From JARYGU01 sp033795365 (GTDB lineage: Bacteria > Pseudomonadota > Alphaproteobacteria > Rhizobiales > Rhizobiaceae): DNA of 64,000 nt. The notes under the pieces are model-generated. The model ran no database searches. It saw only the letters and a list, made by a program, of their open reading frames with translations, and had not been told where the DNA came from. The position numbers and the translations under genes are program-made. The stretch is taken from NCBI GenBank assembly GCA_033795365.1, contig JARYGU010000001.1, positions 620,001 to 684,000 of the forward strand, in the 5' to 3' direction. This document shows positions 36,614 to 45,950 of this stretch, in pieces (within the stretch, counting starts at the first letter, position 1; each line of letters starts with the position of its first letter).

Positions 36614-38068
36614 TCAGCTTCTCCAGAAGAGCGGCGTCAGGATGACGAGGACCGTCAGCACTTCGAGGCGTCCGAGCAGCATGAGAACGGAAAGCAGGTA
36701 GAGCGCCGGATCGCTGAAATCGGCGAAGCTGCCTGCGGGACCGATGGCCGGCGTGACCCCGGGGCCGACATTCGAAAGCGCGGTCGCGACGGCCGAAAGC
36801 GAAGTCAGCACGTCATGGCCCAGGATGCCGAGAATGATGCCGCCGGCCGCGCAGATCACGATATAGGTGGCGAAGAACAGGAAGACGTTGCGCTGCATCT
36901 CGGCGTCGACCGTCATATGCCCGTAGCGCACGATGTGGATCCCGTCCGGATAGATGAGGCGGTGGATGCCGGTGCGGATGAAGCTTCCGAGAATGATGAT
37001 GCGATAGGCCTTTATTCCGCCCGCTGTCGATCCCGAGCAGCCGCCCATGAAGGTCGCGACGAAGGCGAGGGCCACGATGAAATGGCCCCAGAGCGTGTAG
37101 TCGTCGCTGGCAAAGCCGGTGGTGGAGAGGATGGAGGAGACGGTGAAGAAGGAATGAGCGAGCGCTTCGTGAAAATCGGCGCCGTTCTGCAGCCGCTGAT
37201 AGATGGCGGCGGCGATGGAGAAGACGGCCAGATATCCGAGAAAGACGCGAATCTGCGGGTCGCGCAGCGAATCGAGCCGGCCGCGCACCATGAAGACGAT
37301 CAAGATCGAGAAGGGCAGGCTGCAGACCGTCATGAAGAAGGATGCCGCCCACAGGAGCGGCAGGCTGTTGAAATAGCCGAAGGACTTGTCATGCGTGGAA
37401 AAGCCGCCGGTCGCGACGGTCGACATGGCATGGTTGACCGCATCGAAACGGTTCATTCCAAGGATATTGTAGGTTACGGCGCAAGCGATGGTGATGAGGA
37501 CGTAGACCATCAGGAAGGCGCGCGTATAGCTGGCGATCCGCGCGAACGGCTTTTCTCCGGTGTCGGATGATTCCAGCTTGAAGAAGGACATCCCGCCGAC
37601 CCTGAGATAGGGCATCACGAAGAGCCCGAGCGCCAGGATTCCGACGCCGCCCAGCCAATGCAGGAGCGAGCGCCACATGAGAATGCCGGGCGGAGCGTTG
37701 TCGAGCCCGACGATCACCGTCGATCCTGTGGTGGTGATGGCCGACACCGACTCGAAGAGCGATTCGGCGAAATCCATGTCCAGCGAGGAGAGCATGAACG
37801 GAACGGCACCGACCAGGGACGCCACGATCCAGAGCAGGTTGACCAGAAGAAAGCCCATCTTCTTGTTGAGCGGCGGAGGGCCTGCGCGCGTCGCCGCCGC
37901 GGTGATGAGCGAAAGCCCGCCGCTCAGGAAGCCGGAAAGCGCGAAGTTCTTCCAGTCGGGATGCCCGTAATAGAGATCGACGAGCGCCGGCACGATCATC
38001 GCGAGAGAAAAATAAAGGCCGCAGATCGCTGCTATATTGATGGCGGACCGGTAGATCGTGGCGTTCAA
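36614..38068 (-). CDS. trkH: Trk-type potassium uptake membrane subunit
   Basis: 484 residues from a TTG at 38066-38068 with AGGA nine bases upstream; this matches the usual TrkH length, although the frame is open further. Inner-membrane K+ channel-like subunit working with TrkA. Four pore-loop motifs are visible: SAITTTGSTVI, VATGGFST, ILSTTGFASDD and ALSNVGPGV. Also GGCSGSTAGGIKAYR, typical of the family. Confidence 0.93.
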   Translation of the reverse strand: MNATIYRSAINIAAICGLYFSLAMIVPALVDLYYGHPDWKNFALSGFLSGGLSLITAAATRAGPPPLNKKMGFLLVNLLWIVASLVGAVPFMLSSLDMDFAESLFESVSAITTTGSTVIVGLDNAPPGILMWRSLLHWLGGVGILALGLFVMPYLRVGGMSFFKLESSDTGEKPFARIASYTRAFLMVYVLITIACAVTYNILGMNRFDAVNHAMSTVATGGFSTHDKSFGYFNSLPLLWAASFFMTVCSLPFSILIVFMVRGRLDSLRDPQIRVFLGYLAVFSIAAAIYQRLQNGADFHEALAHSFFTVSSILSTTGFASDDYTLWGHFIVALAFVATFMGGCSGSTAGGIKAYRIIILGSFIRTGIHRLIYPDGIHIVRYGHMTVDAEMQRNVFLFFATYIVICAAGGIILGILGHDVLTSLSAVATALSNVGPGVTPAIGPAGSFADFSDPALYLLSVLMLLGRLEVLTVLVILTPLFWRS

Positions 38069-38192
38069 CGGTGCGTTGTCCTGGTCTGGTCTGAACTGTC
38101 GTGGTCCGCACGACGACAGCGGCGGGTGGCGTGCGCCGGTGCAATATGCCATAGCGGGAGCCGATGCCAAACTCAAGGACGCCCGGTAGACC

Positions 38193-39440
38193 ATGAAGCA
38201 GGATGTCGACAACGCAGCCGAAGCGATGCGCGGCCTTTTCCCCGAAACGCCGCTGCAGCTCAACGAGCATCTGAGTGCCCGTTACGGCGCGGAAATCTAT
38301 CTGAAGCGCGAGGACCTGTCGCCCGTCCGTTCCTACAAGATCCGCGGCGCCTTCAATTTCTTCCGCAAGATCCTTGCCGGCGGCGGCAAAGGCAAAAGCT
38401 TCGTCTGCGCCTCGGCCGGCAACCATGCGCAGGGATTCGCTTTCGTCTGCCGGCATTTCGCCGTGCCGGGCGTGGTCTTCATGCCGGTGACGACGCCGCA
38501 GCAGAAGATCGACAAGACGCGCATGTTCGGCGGGGAGTTCGTGACGATCCGCCTCGTCGGCGACTTCTTCGACCAATGCTACCAGGCGGCGCGCGATCAT
38601 GCCGAAGAGACGGGCGCGGTGATGGTGCCGCCGTTCGATCATGCCGACATCATCGAAGGGCAGGCGACGGTGGCTGCGGAAATCGCGGAGCAGCTCGGCG
38701 AGGGCAGATACCCGGATCTGATCGTGCTGCCGGTCGGCGGCGGCGGCCTTTCCGCAGGCGTGACCGGCTATCTGGAAGGGGCGGTGCCGCAGGACGGCTT
38801 TCTCTTTTGCGAGCCGGCGGGCGCGCCAAGCCTCAAGACCAGCCTTGAAACGGGCGAGGTGGTGACGCTCGATCAGGTCGACAATTTCGTTGACGGTGCT
38901 GCGGTCGCGCGCATCGGCGACCTGAACTTCGCCGCGCTCAGCCGTTTTTCCGCCGACCAGGTGATGCTTCTGCCCGAAAACGCGATCTGCGTGACGATCA
39001 TCGACATGCTGAACGTCGAGGGCGTGGTGCTGGAGCCCGCGGGCGCGCTGTCGCTTGCGGCGCTGGAAGCGCTCGGCCGCGAGACGCTTGAGGGAAAGAC
39101 GGTCGTTGCCGTCGTATCCGGCGGCAATTTCGACTTCGAACGGCTGCCCGACGTCAAGGAGCGCGCGATGCGTCACGCGGGGCTGAAGAAATACTTCATC
39201 CTGCGCCTTGCGCAGCGCCCGGGCGCCCTTCGCGATTTCCTCAACCTGCTCGGGCCGGAGGACGACATCGCCCGATTCGAATATCTGAAGAAGTCTGCGC
39301 GCAATTTCGGCTCCATCCTGATCGGCATCGAGACAAAGGCGCCGGAGAATTTCGTTGTCCTCAAGGCGGCCTTCGACGGCGCGGGGCTTCGCTATCAGGA
39401 CATCACCGAGAACGAAATCCTGGCGAACCTGATCATCTGA
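38193..39440 (+). CDS. ilvA: Threonine ammonia-lyase (biosynthetic type)
   Basis: 415 residues from ATG 38193. PLP enzyme converting threonine to 2-oxobutyrate for isoleucine synthesis. PLP lysine Lys49 in PVRSYKIRGAFNF; phosphate/glycine loop LPVGGGGLSAG; CASAGNHAQGFAF. The C-terminal about 80 residues (FILRLAQRPGALRDFLNLLG onwards) form an ACT-like regulatory domain. Divergent from trkH. Confidence 0.93.
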   Translation: MKQDVDNAAEAMRGLFPETPLQLNEHLSARYGAEIYLKREDLSPVRSYKIRGAFNFFRKILAGGGKGKSFVCASAGNHAQGFAFVCRHFAVPGVVFMPVTTPQQKIDKTRMFGGEFVTIRLVGDFFDQCYQAARDHAEETGAVMVPPFDHADIIEGQATVAAEIAEQLGEGRYPDLIVLPVGGGGLSAGVTGYLEGAVPQDGFLFCEPAGAPSLKTSLETGEVVTLDQVDNFVDGAAVARIGDLNFAALSRFSADQVMLLPENAICVTIIDMLNVEGVVLEPAGALSLAALEALGRETLEGKTVVAVVSGGNFDFERLPDVKERAMRHAGLKKYFILRLAQRPGALRDFLNLLGPEDDIARFEYLKKSARNFGSILIGIETKAPENFVVLKAAFDGAGLRYQDITENEILANLII

Positions 39441-39492
39441 CGGCGGGCCAAGAGGCTTTGACAGGAACGGCGGCTGTGCTACCTCTCCTTCC

Positions 39493-39816
39493 ATGAAATC
39501 ATTCTTTTCGAAATTGTTCGGTTCGAAGGGCGCCGACGCCCCGTCTTCATCCTCTTCCTCCGCCGGCGAGGAGAGCGAGGCCTATAACGGTCTCGTGCTC
39601 GTCGCCACTCCGATGAAGGAGGGAGGGCAGTTCCGGCTTGCGGGCCGGATCGAAAAGCGCGACGGCGACGTGGTCCTCACGCGCACTTTCATCCGCGCCG
39701 ACCTGTTCTCCTCGCGGGAAGATACCGTTTCGGCGACCTTCAGAAAGGCGCAGCAGATCGTCGACCAGCATGGACCGTCGCTCTTCTCGGACGGCTTGCC
39801 GTCGCGGCAGGTTTGA
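39493..39816 (+). CDS. HlyU family protein
   Basis: 107 residues from ATG 39493. Starts MKSFFSKLFGS, then a Ser-rich linker, then the HlyU domain (YNGLVLVATPMKEGGQFRLA, TRTFIRADLFSSREDTVSAT). The family is named after the Vibrio hemolysin activator, but this small form lacks the winged-helix regulator fold and its role is unknown. 52 bases after ilvA. Confidence 0.88.
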   Translation: MKSFFSKLFGSKGADAPSSSSSSAGEESEAYNGLVLVATPMKEGGQFRLAGRIEKRDGDVVLTRTFIRADLFSSREDTVSATFRKAQQIVDQHGPSLFSDGLPSRQV

Positions 39817-39971
39817 GGCCTGAACCTCCGATTGCTTAAATTAAGTGCAGGAATCGCTCAAAGAATGTGCGAATGCCAACTTTTTGTCTAGCGTGATCAA
39901 TGGCTTGAGCTCTTTGGCTGAAAGGTAAAGTTAAAGGGTTCGCCTTAACCTCTGCGCGATATTCAACCGGA

Positions 39972-42900
39972 TTGCGCGGCGTGCTAAGATTTCTTTATCC
40001 ATTGTTCGCAAAAGCCTTCCGGCTTGCCGTCCCGTCTCTGCCGATGGCAGTTCTTCTAGCCGTGCCGGCAAGGGCTGCGGAAGCGCCGCTTTCCGCCATG
40101 AAGACCGGGCTCGATATGACCTGGGTTCTGCTTGCGGCCGCGCTCGTGATGATGATGCAGGTCGGCTTCCTGCTTCTCGAAGCCGGAATGGTCCGCTCGA
40201 AGAACTCGATCAACGTGGCGCAAAAAAACATGCTGGACTTCGTGTTCGGCGCCGTCGCCTTTTCGGCGATCGGCTTCATGTTGGCATTCGGCGTCTCGTC
40301 ATGGCTGCCGTTCGGATTTGCCGGAAGCTACGTCTTCGTCAACGATCTGACCGCCTGGGAGCAGGCCTTCTTCGTCTTTCAGGTGATGTTCTGCGGCACC
40401 GCCGCGACGATCGTCTCCGGCGCGGTTGCCGAACGCATGCGGCTTTCGGCCTATGTCTGCGGCTCGATCGTCCTGTCGGCGGTCATCTATCCCGTCTTCG
40501 TGCACTGGGCCTGGGGAGGGGCTCTCCGGGAAAACGGCGGGGCCTTTCTCGCCAATCTCGGCTTCGTCGATTTCGCTGGCTCGACGGTGGTGCACGGCAC
40601 GGGCGCCTGGGTTTCGCTTGCGGCATGCCTTGTCATCGGACCGCGGCTCGGGCGCTTCGATGCGGACGGTCGCCCGGTTCGCATGACGGGACACAGCCCG
40701 GTTCTCGCGACGACCGGCGCGCTGCTGCTGTTCATCGGCTGGATAGGTTTCAACGGCGGATCGACGCTCGAGGCGCGGCCGGAAATAGCCAAGATCATCA
40801 TGAACACCGTGTTGGCCGGCGGCATCGGCGCCGTCGTCGGATATACGCTCGGCTGGTGGCAGGACCGCGTCTACCTGCCCGAGAAGGCCAATTGCGGCAT
40901 GCTGGGCGGCCTTGTGGCCGTGACGGCGGGATGCCAGGTGCTGGAACCATTTGGGGCGCTCGTCATCGGCGCGCTCGGCAGCATCGCCGCGATCCAGATG
41001 AACATCCTGCTGGAGACGCGCTTCAGGATCGATGATGCGGTAGGGGCGATCGGCGTTCACGGCGGCGCCGGCGTTATCGGAACGATCGGTCTCGCGCTGC
41101 TGGCCCCGCTGGAACACCTGCCGCTGGCGAGCCGCATCGAACAGCTCCACATCCAGCTCTTCGGCGCGGCGGTGAACTTCTACTGGGCCTTCTGCGCAGG
41201 CTATGCCTTCTTCTGGCTGCTGAATCGCGTGGCTCCGGTCCGCGTCAACCGCGAAATGGAGGATATCGGCCTGAACGAGGCCGAGCACGCCACGAGGATC
41301 GGTGTCGGCCATGTCGAGGATGCACTGGGAAGGCTGGTGCGCGGCAATGCCGATCTGACCATGCGGCTGCCGGTGGACAATGGCGACGAGGCCGAAAAGC
41401 TGACCCGGCTTTTCAACGCCCTCATGGACAACATCCAGGAGGAGGAGGCGACGAAAGGCGAGCAGGCCGAACGCATGCGCAAGGTCGAGGAATCCGAAAG
41501 GGTCTCGGCCATCGCCAATGCCACCTTCGAAGCGATCCTGATGCACCGGGACGGGGTTATCATCGATGGAAACGAGCAGCTTGCCGCCCTCTACGGCGCG
41601 CCGCTGTCCGGGCTGATCGGCAGGAAGGTCAGAAGCTTCATCCCCGGCGAATATTTGCGCGACCTGGACCTTCTGCGCATGGACGAGGACGGAAGCACGG
41701 TGGAACTCGAAATCTTCGACGCAGGCGGGCAACGCGTTCCCGTCGAAGCGCGCGGGCGAAAGATCCTGCTTCACGGCGGGGAGGTCCACATAAGCTGCCT
41801 CGTCGACTTGCGCGAACGTCGCAAGGCCGAACAGGAGATCCGCCACCTCGCGCAGCACGATCCGCTGACAGGCCTTGCCAACCGCGCCCTCTTCAACGAG
41901 CGGCTTCACCACGCCACGGAACGGGCAAAGGGTGGGACGGCGATCGCGGTCCTGCTGGTCGATCTCGACCGGTTCAAGGACATCAACGACATCCACGGGC
42001 ATCCAGCCGGCGATGCGGTAATACGGGAAACAGCGAACCGGCTAAAGCAGTTCGTCCGCGAAGGAGACACCGTCGCGCGCCTCGGTGGCGACGAATTTGC
42101 GATCGTCCTGCAGAGGATAGAGTTCGAAGCCCAGGTCGCCGACATTGCGCTTCGCATCGTCGAGGACATGTCCCGCCCCATCGATACCGGCGGCGGCAAC
42201 CTGGTCCATAGCGGCGCCAGCGTCGGAGGCGCACTCTGCCCGATCCATGGCACCACGGCGGAAATGCTGATTGCGCGCGCGGATATCGCCCTCTACCATT
42301 CGAAAAACGCCGGCCGGAACATCGCCACGATCTTCAGGCCCGGCATGAACGATGTCGTCGAAAAGCGGCGCGAACTGGAGACGGACCTCCAGCGGGCGAT
42401 CGAGCGCGGCGAATTCGAGCTCTATCTCCAGCCGAGGATAGATATCGCCACCGCGAGTATTACGGGCTACGAGGCGCTGCTGCGCTGGAACCATCCGGAA
42501 CGGGGCATGATCAATCCGGCCGATTTCATCCCGGTCGCGGAAGCCTCGGGCAAGATCGTCCAGATCGGCAGCTGGGTGCTGGCACAAGCCTGCCGGCTGG
42601 CCTGCGAACATCTCGACGGCCGGCGCGTCAGCGTCAATGTCAGCCCGATCCAGTTTCGCCAGGCGACCTTCCTGCCGGATATCAGAAAAGCGCTCGAGGA
42701 AACCGGCATCGATCCGCAGCGGCTGGAGTTGGAGATCACCGAGAGCACGCTGATCGACGACGACCGCCGTGCGCAATATATCCTGCGGGAGCTGAAGCTG
42801 CTCGGCGTTTCCATCGCGCTCGACGATTTCGGCACCGGTTATTCGTCGCTCAGTTATCTGAGCCGCTTCCCCTTCGATACGATCAAGATCGACCGCAGCT

Positions 42901-43235
42901 TCGTCAACGGGCTCGGAACCAACGAGCATACGCCGGCGATCATCCGGAGCATCATCGATCTCGGAGCCGGTCTCGGCATGAAGGTCGTCGCCGAGGGGAT
43001 AGAAACGGTGGAGGCCGCCGTCAGCCTTGTCGAAGCCGGCTGCGACGAATTGCAGGGCTATCTCCTCGGCAAGCCTATGCCTTTCGAAAGGGTGACGCAT
43101 CGCATCGCGCCCGAGCTGGCGGAGCTGCTGCTGCAGGCGCGGTCGCCGCTCTCGGCGCACAAGCTTGCGGGCATGGCAAGGCATATGCGTTCCGGCGAAG
43201 ATGCTGAAGACCGCGGCCTCCGGCAGAGCGCCTGA
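39972..43235 (+). CDS. Ammonium transporter-like sensor fused to PAS, GGDEF and EAL
   Basis: 1087 residues from TTG 39972 (GTG 39981 possible). A signal-like N terminus is followed by a full Amt/Rh-type channel domain, about 45-425 (MMMQVGFLLLEAGMVRSKNS, VHGTGAWVSLAAC, GGAGVIGTIGLALLAP), a HAMP-like linker (DALGRLVRGNADLTMRLPVD), a PAS domain about 515-615, GGDEF about 625-790 with the intact active site RLGGDEFAIV near 702, and EAL about 800-1060 with GYEALLRWNHPERG, DDFGTGYSSL and VVAEGIET, also intact. It could make and degrade c-di-GMP in response to external ammonium; this is inference from architecture. The channel may sense rather than transport. Confidence 0.93.
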   Translation: MRGVLRFLYPLFAKAFRLAVPSLPMAVLLAVPARAAEAPLSAMKTGLDMTWVLLAAALVMMMQVGFLLLEAGMVRSKNSINVAQKNMLDFVFGAVAFSAIGFMLAFGVSSWLPFGFAGSYVFVNDLTAWEQAFFVFQVMFCGTAATIVSGAVAERMRLSAYVCGSIVLSAVIYPVFVHWAWGGALRENGGAFLANLGFVDFAGSTVVHGTGAWVSLAACLVIGPRLGRFDADGRPVRMTGHSPVLATTGALLLFIGWIGFNGGSTLEARPEIAKIIMNTVLAGGIGAVVGYTLGWWQDRVYLPEKANCGMLGGLVAVTAGCQVLEPFGALVIGALGSIAAIQMNILLETRFRIDDAVGAIGVHGGAGVIGTIGLALLAPLEHLPLASRIEQLHIQLFGAAVNFYWAFCAGYAFFWLLNRVAPVRVNREMEDIGLNEAEHATRIGVGHVEDALGRLVRGNADLTMRLPVDNGDEAEKLTRLFNALMDNIQEEEATKGEQAERMRKVEESERVSAIANATFEAILMHRDGVIIDGNEQLAALYGAPLSGLIGRKVRSFIPGEYLRDLDLLRMDEDGSTVELEIFDAGGQRVPVEARGRKILLHGGEVHISCLVDLRERRKAEQEIRHLAQHDPLTGLANRALFNERLHHATERAKGGTAIAVLLVDLDRFKDINDIHGHPAGDAVIRETANRLKQFVREGDTVARLGGDEFAIVLQRIEFEAQVADIALRIVEDMSRPIDTGGGNLVHSGASVGGALCPIHGTTAEMLIARADIALYHSKNAGRNIATIFRPGMNDVVEKRRELETDLQRAIERGEFELYLQPRIDIATASITGYEALLRWNHPERGMINPADFIPVAEASGKIVQIGSWVLAQACRLACEHLDGRRVSVNVSPIQFRQATFLPDIRKALEETGIDPQRLELEITESTLIDDDRRAQYILRELKLLGVSIALDDFGTGYSSLSYLSRFPFDTIKIDRSFVNGLGTNEHTPAIIRSIIDLGAGLGMKVVAEGIETVEAAVSLVEAGCDELQGYLLGKPMPFERVTHRIAPELAELLLQARSPLSAHKLAGMARHMRSGEDAEDRGLRQSA

Positions 43236-43250
43236 CCTGCGCGCAATCAG

Positions 43251-43712
43251 TCAAACGCCGACATTCGGCTTGTCGACGATCTCGCGCAGCGCGAAGCTGG
43301 AATTGATCTTGACGACATGGGGCAGTGCGGAGAGCCAGTCGCGGTGGATGCGCTCGTAGTCCTCCAGGTCCTTGGCCGCGACCCGTAATATGTAGTCGTA
43401 TTCCCCCGACATCAGATAGCAGACGAGCACGTTCGGGCAGAGCTTCACCGCCGCCTCGAATTCCGACAGCGTCTTTGCGAACTGCCCGGAAAGCGAGATG
43501 TGGACGATAGCGATCATCTTGTAGTCCAGCGCCTTGTTGGAGACGCGGGCGTGATAACCGCTGATGACCCCCGTCTTCTCCAGGATGTCGAGGCGGCGCG
43601 AGCAGGCCGAAGGCGACAGTCCCACCCGCTCGGCCAGCTCGGCGTTGGAGATCCGGCCGTTCTGCTGAACCGCGCGCAGGATCGCAGCATCGATCGCATC
43701 AAGCTCGCTCAT
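43251..43712 (-). CDS. Lrp/AsnC family regulator (probable ald regulator)
   Basis: 153 residues from ATG 43712. Winged helix near 1-60 (LAERVGLSPSACSRRLDILE) and a RAM ligand-binding domain after it (CPNVLVCYLMSGEYDYILRV). Divergent from alanine dehydrogenase across 164 bases, the usual position of AldR-like activators that respond to alanine. Confidence 0.93.
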   Translation of the reverse strand: MSELDAIDAAILRAVQQNGRISNAELAERVGLSPSACSRRLDILEKTGVISGYHARVSNKALDYKMIAIVHISLSGQFAKTLSEFEAAVKLCPNVLVCYLMSGEYDYILRVAAKDLEDYERIHRDWLSALPHVVKINSSFALREIVDKPNVGV

Positions 43713-43758
43713 TCGAATATCCTTCGAAAAAATCCATATTCTTGCATTATTATTCGAA
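43712..43758. promoter_or_regulatory. Three TTCGAA motifs between lrp and ald
   Basis: TTCGAA occurs at 43712-43717, 43723-43728 and 43753-43758 in an AT-rich stretch of the divergent promoter region; the first overlaps the regulator's start. Spacings of 11 and 30 bases (one and about three turns) fit binding by an Lrp-type oligomer. Confidence 0.5.
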
Positions 43759-43876
43759 AATCGACCTCAAGAGAAGCGGGCTTTGCAAGGACATTTCGTC
43801 TCCTTTCTGGTTGCATGGACCACCCCGCGGGAGTGGCGGGATCCTTCAACACGAACGAAAAGAGAGGAACGCATCA

Positions 43877-44995
43877 ATGCGTGTCGGCTGCCCGAAGGAA
43901 ATCAAGAATCATGAATACCGTGTCGGCCTGACGCCCGGTGCCGTGCGGGAATATGTGGCGCACGGACACGAGGTGATCGTGGAGACCAAGGCAGGCTCCG
44001 GCATAGGTGCCGACGACGATGCCTACCGCGCCGCCGGCGCGAAAATCGCCTCCTCGGCGGGCGAGATCTTCGAAAAAGCCGACATGGTGGTCAAGGTGAA
44101 GGAGCCGCAGCCTTCCGAATGGACCCAACTCAGAGACGGCCAGATCCTCTATACCTACCTGCATCTCGCGCCCGATCCGGAGCAGACCAGGGGACTTCTC
44201 GATTCCGGCGTGACGGCCGTGGCCTATGAGACGGTGACCGACGAGCGCGGCGGGCTGCCGCTGCTGGCACCGATGTCGGAGGTTGCCGGACGCCTTTCCA
44301 TCCAGGCGGGCGCAACCGCGCTGCAGAAGGCCAATGGCGGCCGCGGTATCCTTCTCGGCGGGGTGCCCGGCGTGCTGCCGGCCAAGGTGGCGATCATCGG
44401 CGGCGGCGTCGTCGGCCTGCACGCCGCGAAGATGGCGGCCGGCCTCGGCGCCGACGTTGCCATCCTCGATCGCTCGATCCCGCGCCTGCGTCAGCTCGAC
44501 GACATCTTCAACGGCCGCATCCACACCCGCTATTCGACGATCGACGCGCTGGAGGAGGAGGTCTTCTCCGCCGACCTCGTCATCGGCGCCGTGCTGATAC
44601 CCGGTGCGGCTGCGCCGAAACTCGTGACCCGCGAGATGCTGACCGGCATGAAGAGGGGTGCGGTCGTCGTCGACGTCGCGATCGACCAGGGCGGCTGCTT
44701 CGAGACCTCGCATGCGACGACCCATTCCGAGCCGACCTACGAAGTCGACGGCGTGGTGCACTATTGCGTCGCCAACATGCCGGGCGCGGTTCCGGTGACC
44801 TCGGCGCATGCCCTGAACAACGCCACGCTGCAATATGGCCTGCAGCTTGCCGATAAGGGGCTGAAGGCGATCGCCGAGAACCGGCACCTGCGTGCCGGCC
44901 TCAACGTTCATCGCGGCCGCATCACCAACGGTCCGGTAGCCGAGGCGCTCGGCTATGAGCTTCATTCGCCGGAAAAGGTGTTGAACGTCGCCTGA
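43877..44995 (+). CDS. ald: Alanine dehydrogenase
   Basis: 372 residues from ATG 43877 with GAGG ten bases upstream; the frame is open for 45 codons before it without family match. NAD-dependent interconversion of alanine and pyruvate plus ammonia. MRVGCPKEIKNHEYRVGLTP, KVKEPQPSEW, and the NAD-binding VAIIGGGVVGLHAAKMAAGL are characteristic; standard length. Confidence 0.97.
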   Translation: MRVGCPKEIKNHEYRVGLTPGAVREYVAHGHEVIVETKAGSGIGADDDAYRAAGAKIASSAGEIFEKADMVVKVKEPQPSEWTQLRDGQILYTYLHLAPDPEQTRGLLDSGVTAVAYETVTDERGGLPLLAPMSEVAGRLSIQAGATALQKANGGRGILLGGVPGVLPAKVAIIGGGVVGLHAAKMAAGLGADVAILDRSIPRLRQLDDIFNGRIHTRYSTIDALEEEVFSADLVIGAVLIPGAAAPKLVTREMLTGMKRGAVVVDVAIDQGGCFETSHATTHSEPTYEVDGVVHYCVANMPGAVPVTSAHALNNATLQYGLQLADKGLKAIAENRHLRAGLNVHRGRITNGPVAEALGYELHSPEKVLNVA

Positions 44996-45015
44996 GGACG
45001 ATTGGAAGAGGGGAT

Positions 45016-45040
45016 GGAAGCGCCGGTAATTGGTGCTTCC
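45016..45040 (+). terminator. Possible ald terminator
   Basis: GGAAGCGCC, loop GGTAATT, GGTGCTTCC, 9-bp stem with one G-T pair, followed by a short GTTTC. Convergent with the DUF1428 gene. Confidence 0.4.
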
Positions 45041-45059
45041 GTTTCGCCGCGAGAGCCGC

Positions 45060-45773
45060 TCAGGCGTCGACGATCGGCGCGAAGCCGCCGTGAACCATCC
45101 GGCGGAGATCGTAGGGGACGTTTTCCTGATGCATGCGCGGATCGGCGAAGACCTTTTGCCAGCCGGCATCGCGGACGTCCTTCGAAGGCCATTCGATCCA
45201 GGCATAGACCACAGTTTCGCCGTCCTCGGCTTTGACCGCACCCTTGAAATCTGTGACCTTGCCGTCCGGAACGTCGTCGCCCCATGCGTCGGCGATCCTG
45301 ATGGCGCCAAATTCCTTGAAGACGGACGCCTGTTTCGCCACGTGTTCGCGATAGGCTTCCTTCTTTGCCGTGGGAACGGGCAGGAGCGCACCGTCGATGT
45401 AACCCGTCTTGCCGCCGGCCTTTTCGTCCACGATCAGCGAAAACCCGCCATAGATCATCCTCTGGCCGTCGAAGGGCATGGTTTCGCCCATCTGCTCCAT
45501 GCGCGGATCGCTCATGATCTTCTCGTTCGCGGCGTCGCGGGCGGCCTTGTCGGGATATTCGAACCAGGAGAAGACGACGACCTCGTCCGCACGCGCCTTC
45601 ACCGCGCCCTTGAAATCCGTGATCTGCCCGTCGGGGACGTCATCGCCCCAGGCCTCGACCATGCGGCGTACGCCGAACTCCTTGAAAAGCGGTGCCGCGT
45701 CGGCGGCATGCCGGCGATAAACCTCCTTGTTGGCAGCGGGTACTGCGACGACGAAACCTTCCACATAGGCCAT
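45060..45773 (-). CDS. Tandem DUF1428 protein
   Basis: 237 residues. Two copies of DUF1428 joined: residues about 1-118 (MAYVEGFVVAVPAANKEVYR, MVEAWGDDVPDGQITDFKGA, DPRMEQMGETMPFDGQRMIY) and 123-237 (GYIDGALLPVPTAKKEAYRE, IADAWGDDVPDGKVTDFKGA, NVPYDLRRMVHGGF). DUF1428 proteins are usually a single copy of about 115 residues with a ferredoxin-like, dimeric alpha-beta barrel fold, so this is an internal gene duplication that mimics the dimer. Function unknown. Confidence 0.88.
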   Translation of the reverse strand: MAYVEGFVVAVPAANKEVYRRHAADAAPLFKEFGVRRMVEAWGDDVPDGQITDFKGAVKARADEVVVFSWFEYPDKAARDAANEKIMSDPRMEQMGETMPFDGQRMIYGGFSLIVDEKAGGKTGYIDGALLPVPTAKKEAYREHVAKQASVFKEFGAIRIADAWGDDVPDGKVTDFKGAVKAEDGETVVYAWIEWPSKDVRDAGWQKVFADPRMHQENVPYDLRRMVHGGFAPIVDA

Positions 45774-45950
45774 TTGCTCTTCTCCTCACAGTTTGATGCG
45801 GTCATATAAGTTGATATCAACGTAATTGTCAAACGGGAAAACGAAATTATCGCGAAGCCGGGAGGCATGACAGGAAGATCGCCTGCTGATGTAGGCGAGC
45901 AGGGGCGCCGCCGGCCTGCCGCCGGCAGCGGTGAAAGCGTGCGATTTGCC

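Noticed and set aside
37389..39494. 701-codon minus-strand frame across ilvA and trkH
   Set aside because: Crosses two real genes in the wrong frames; composition unnatural.
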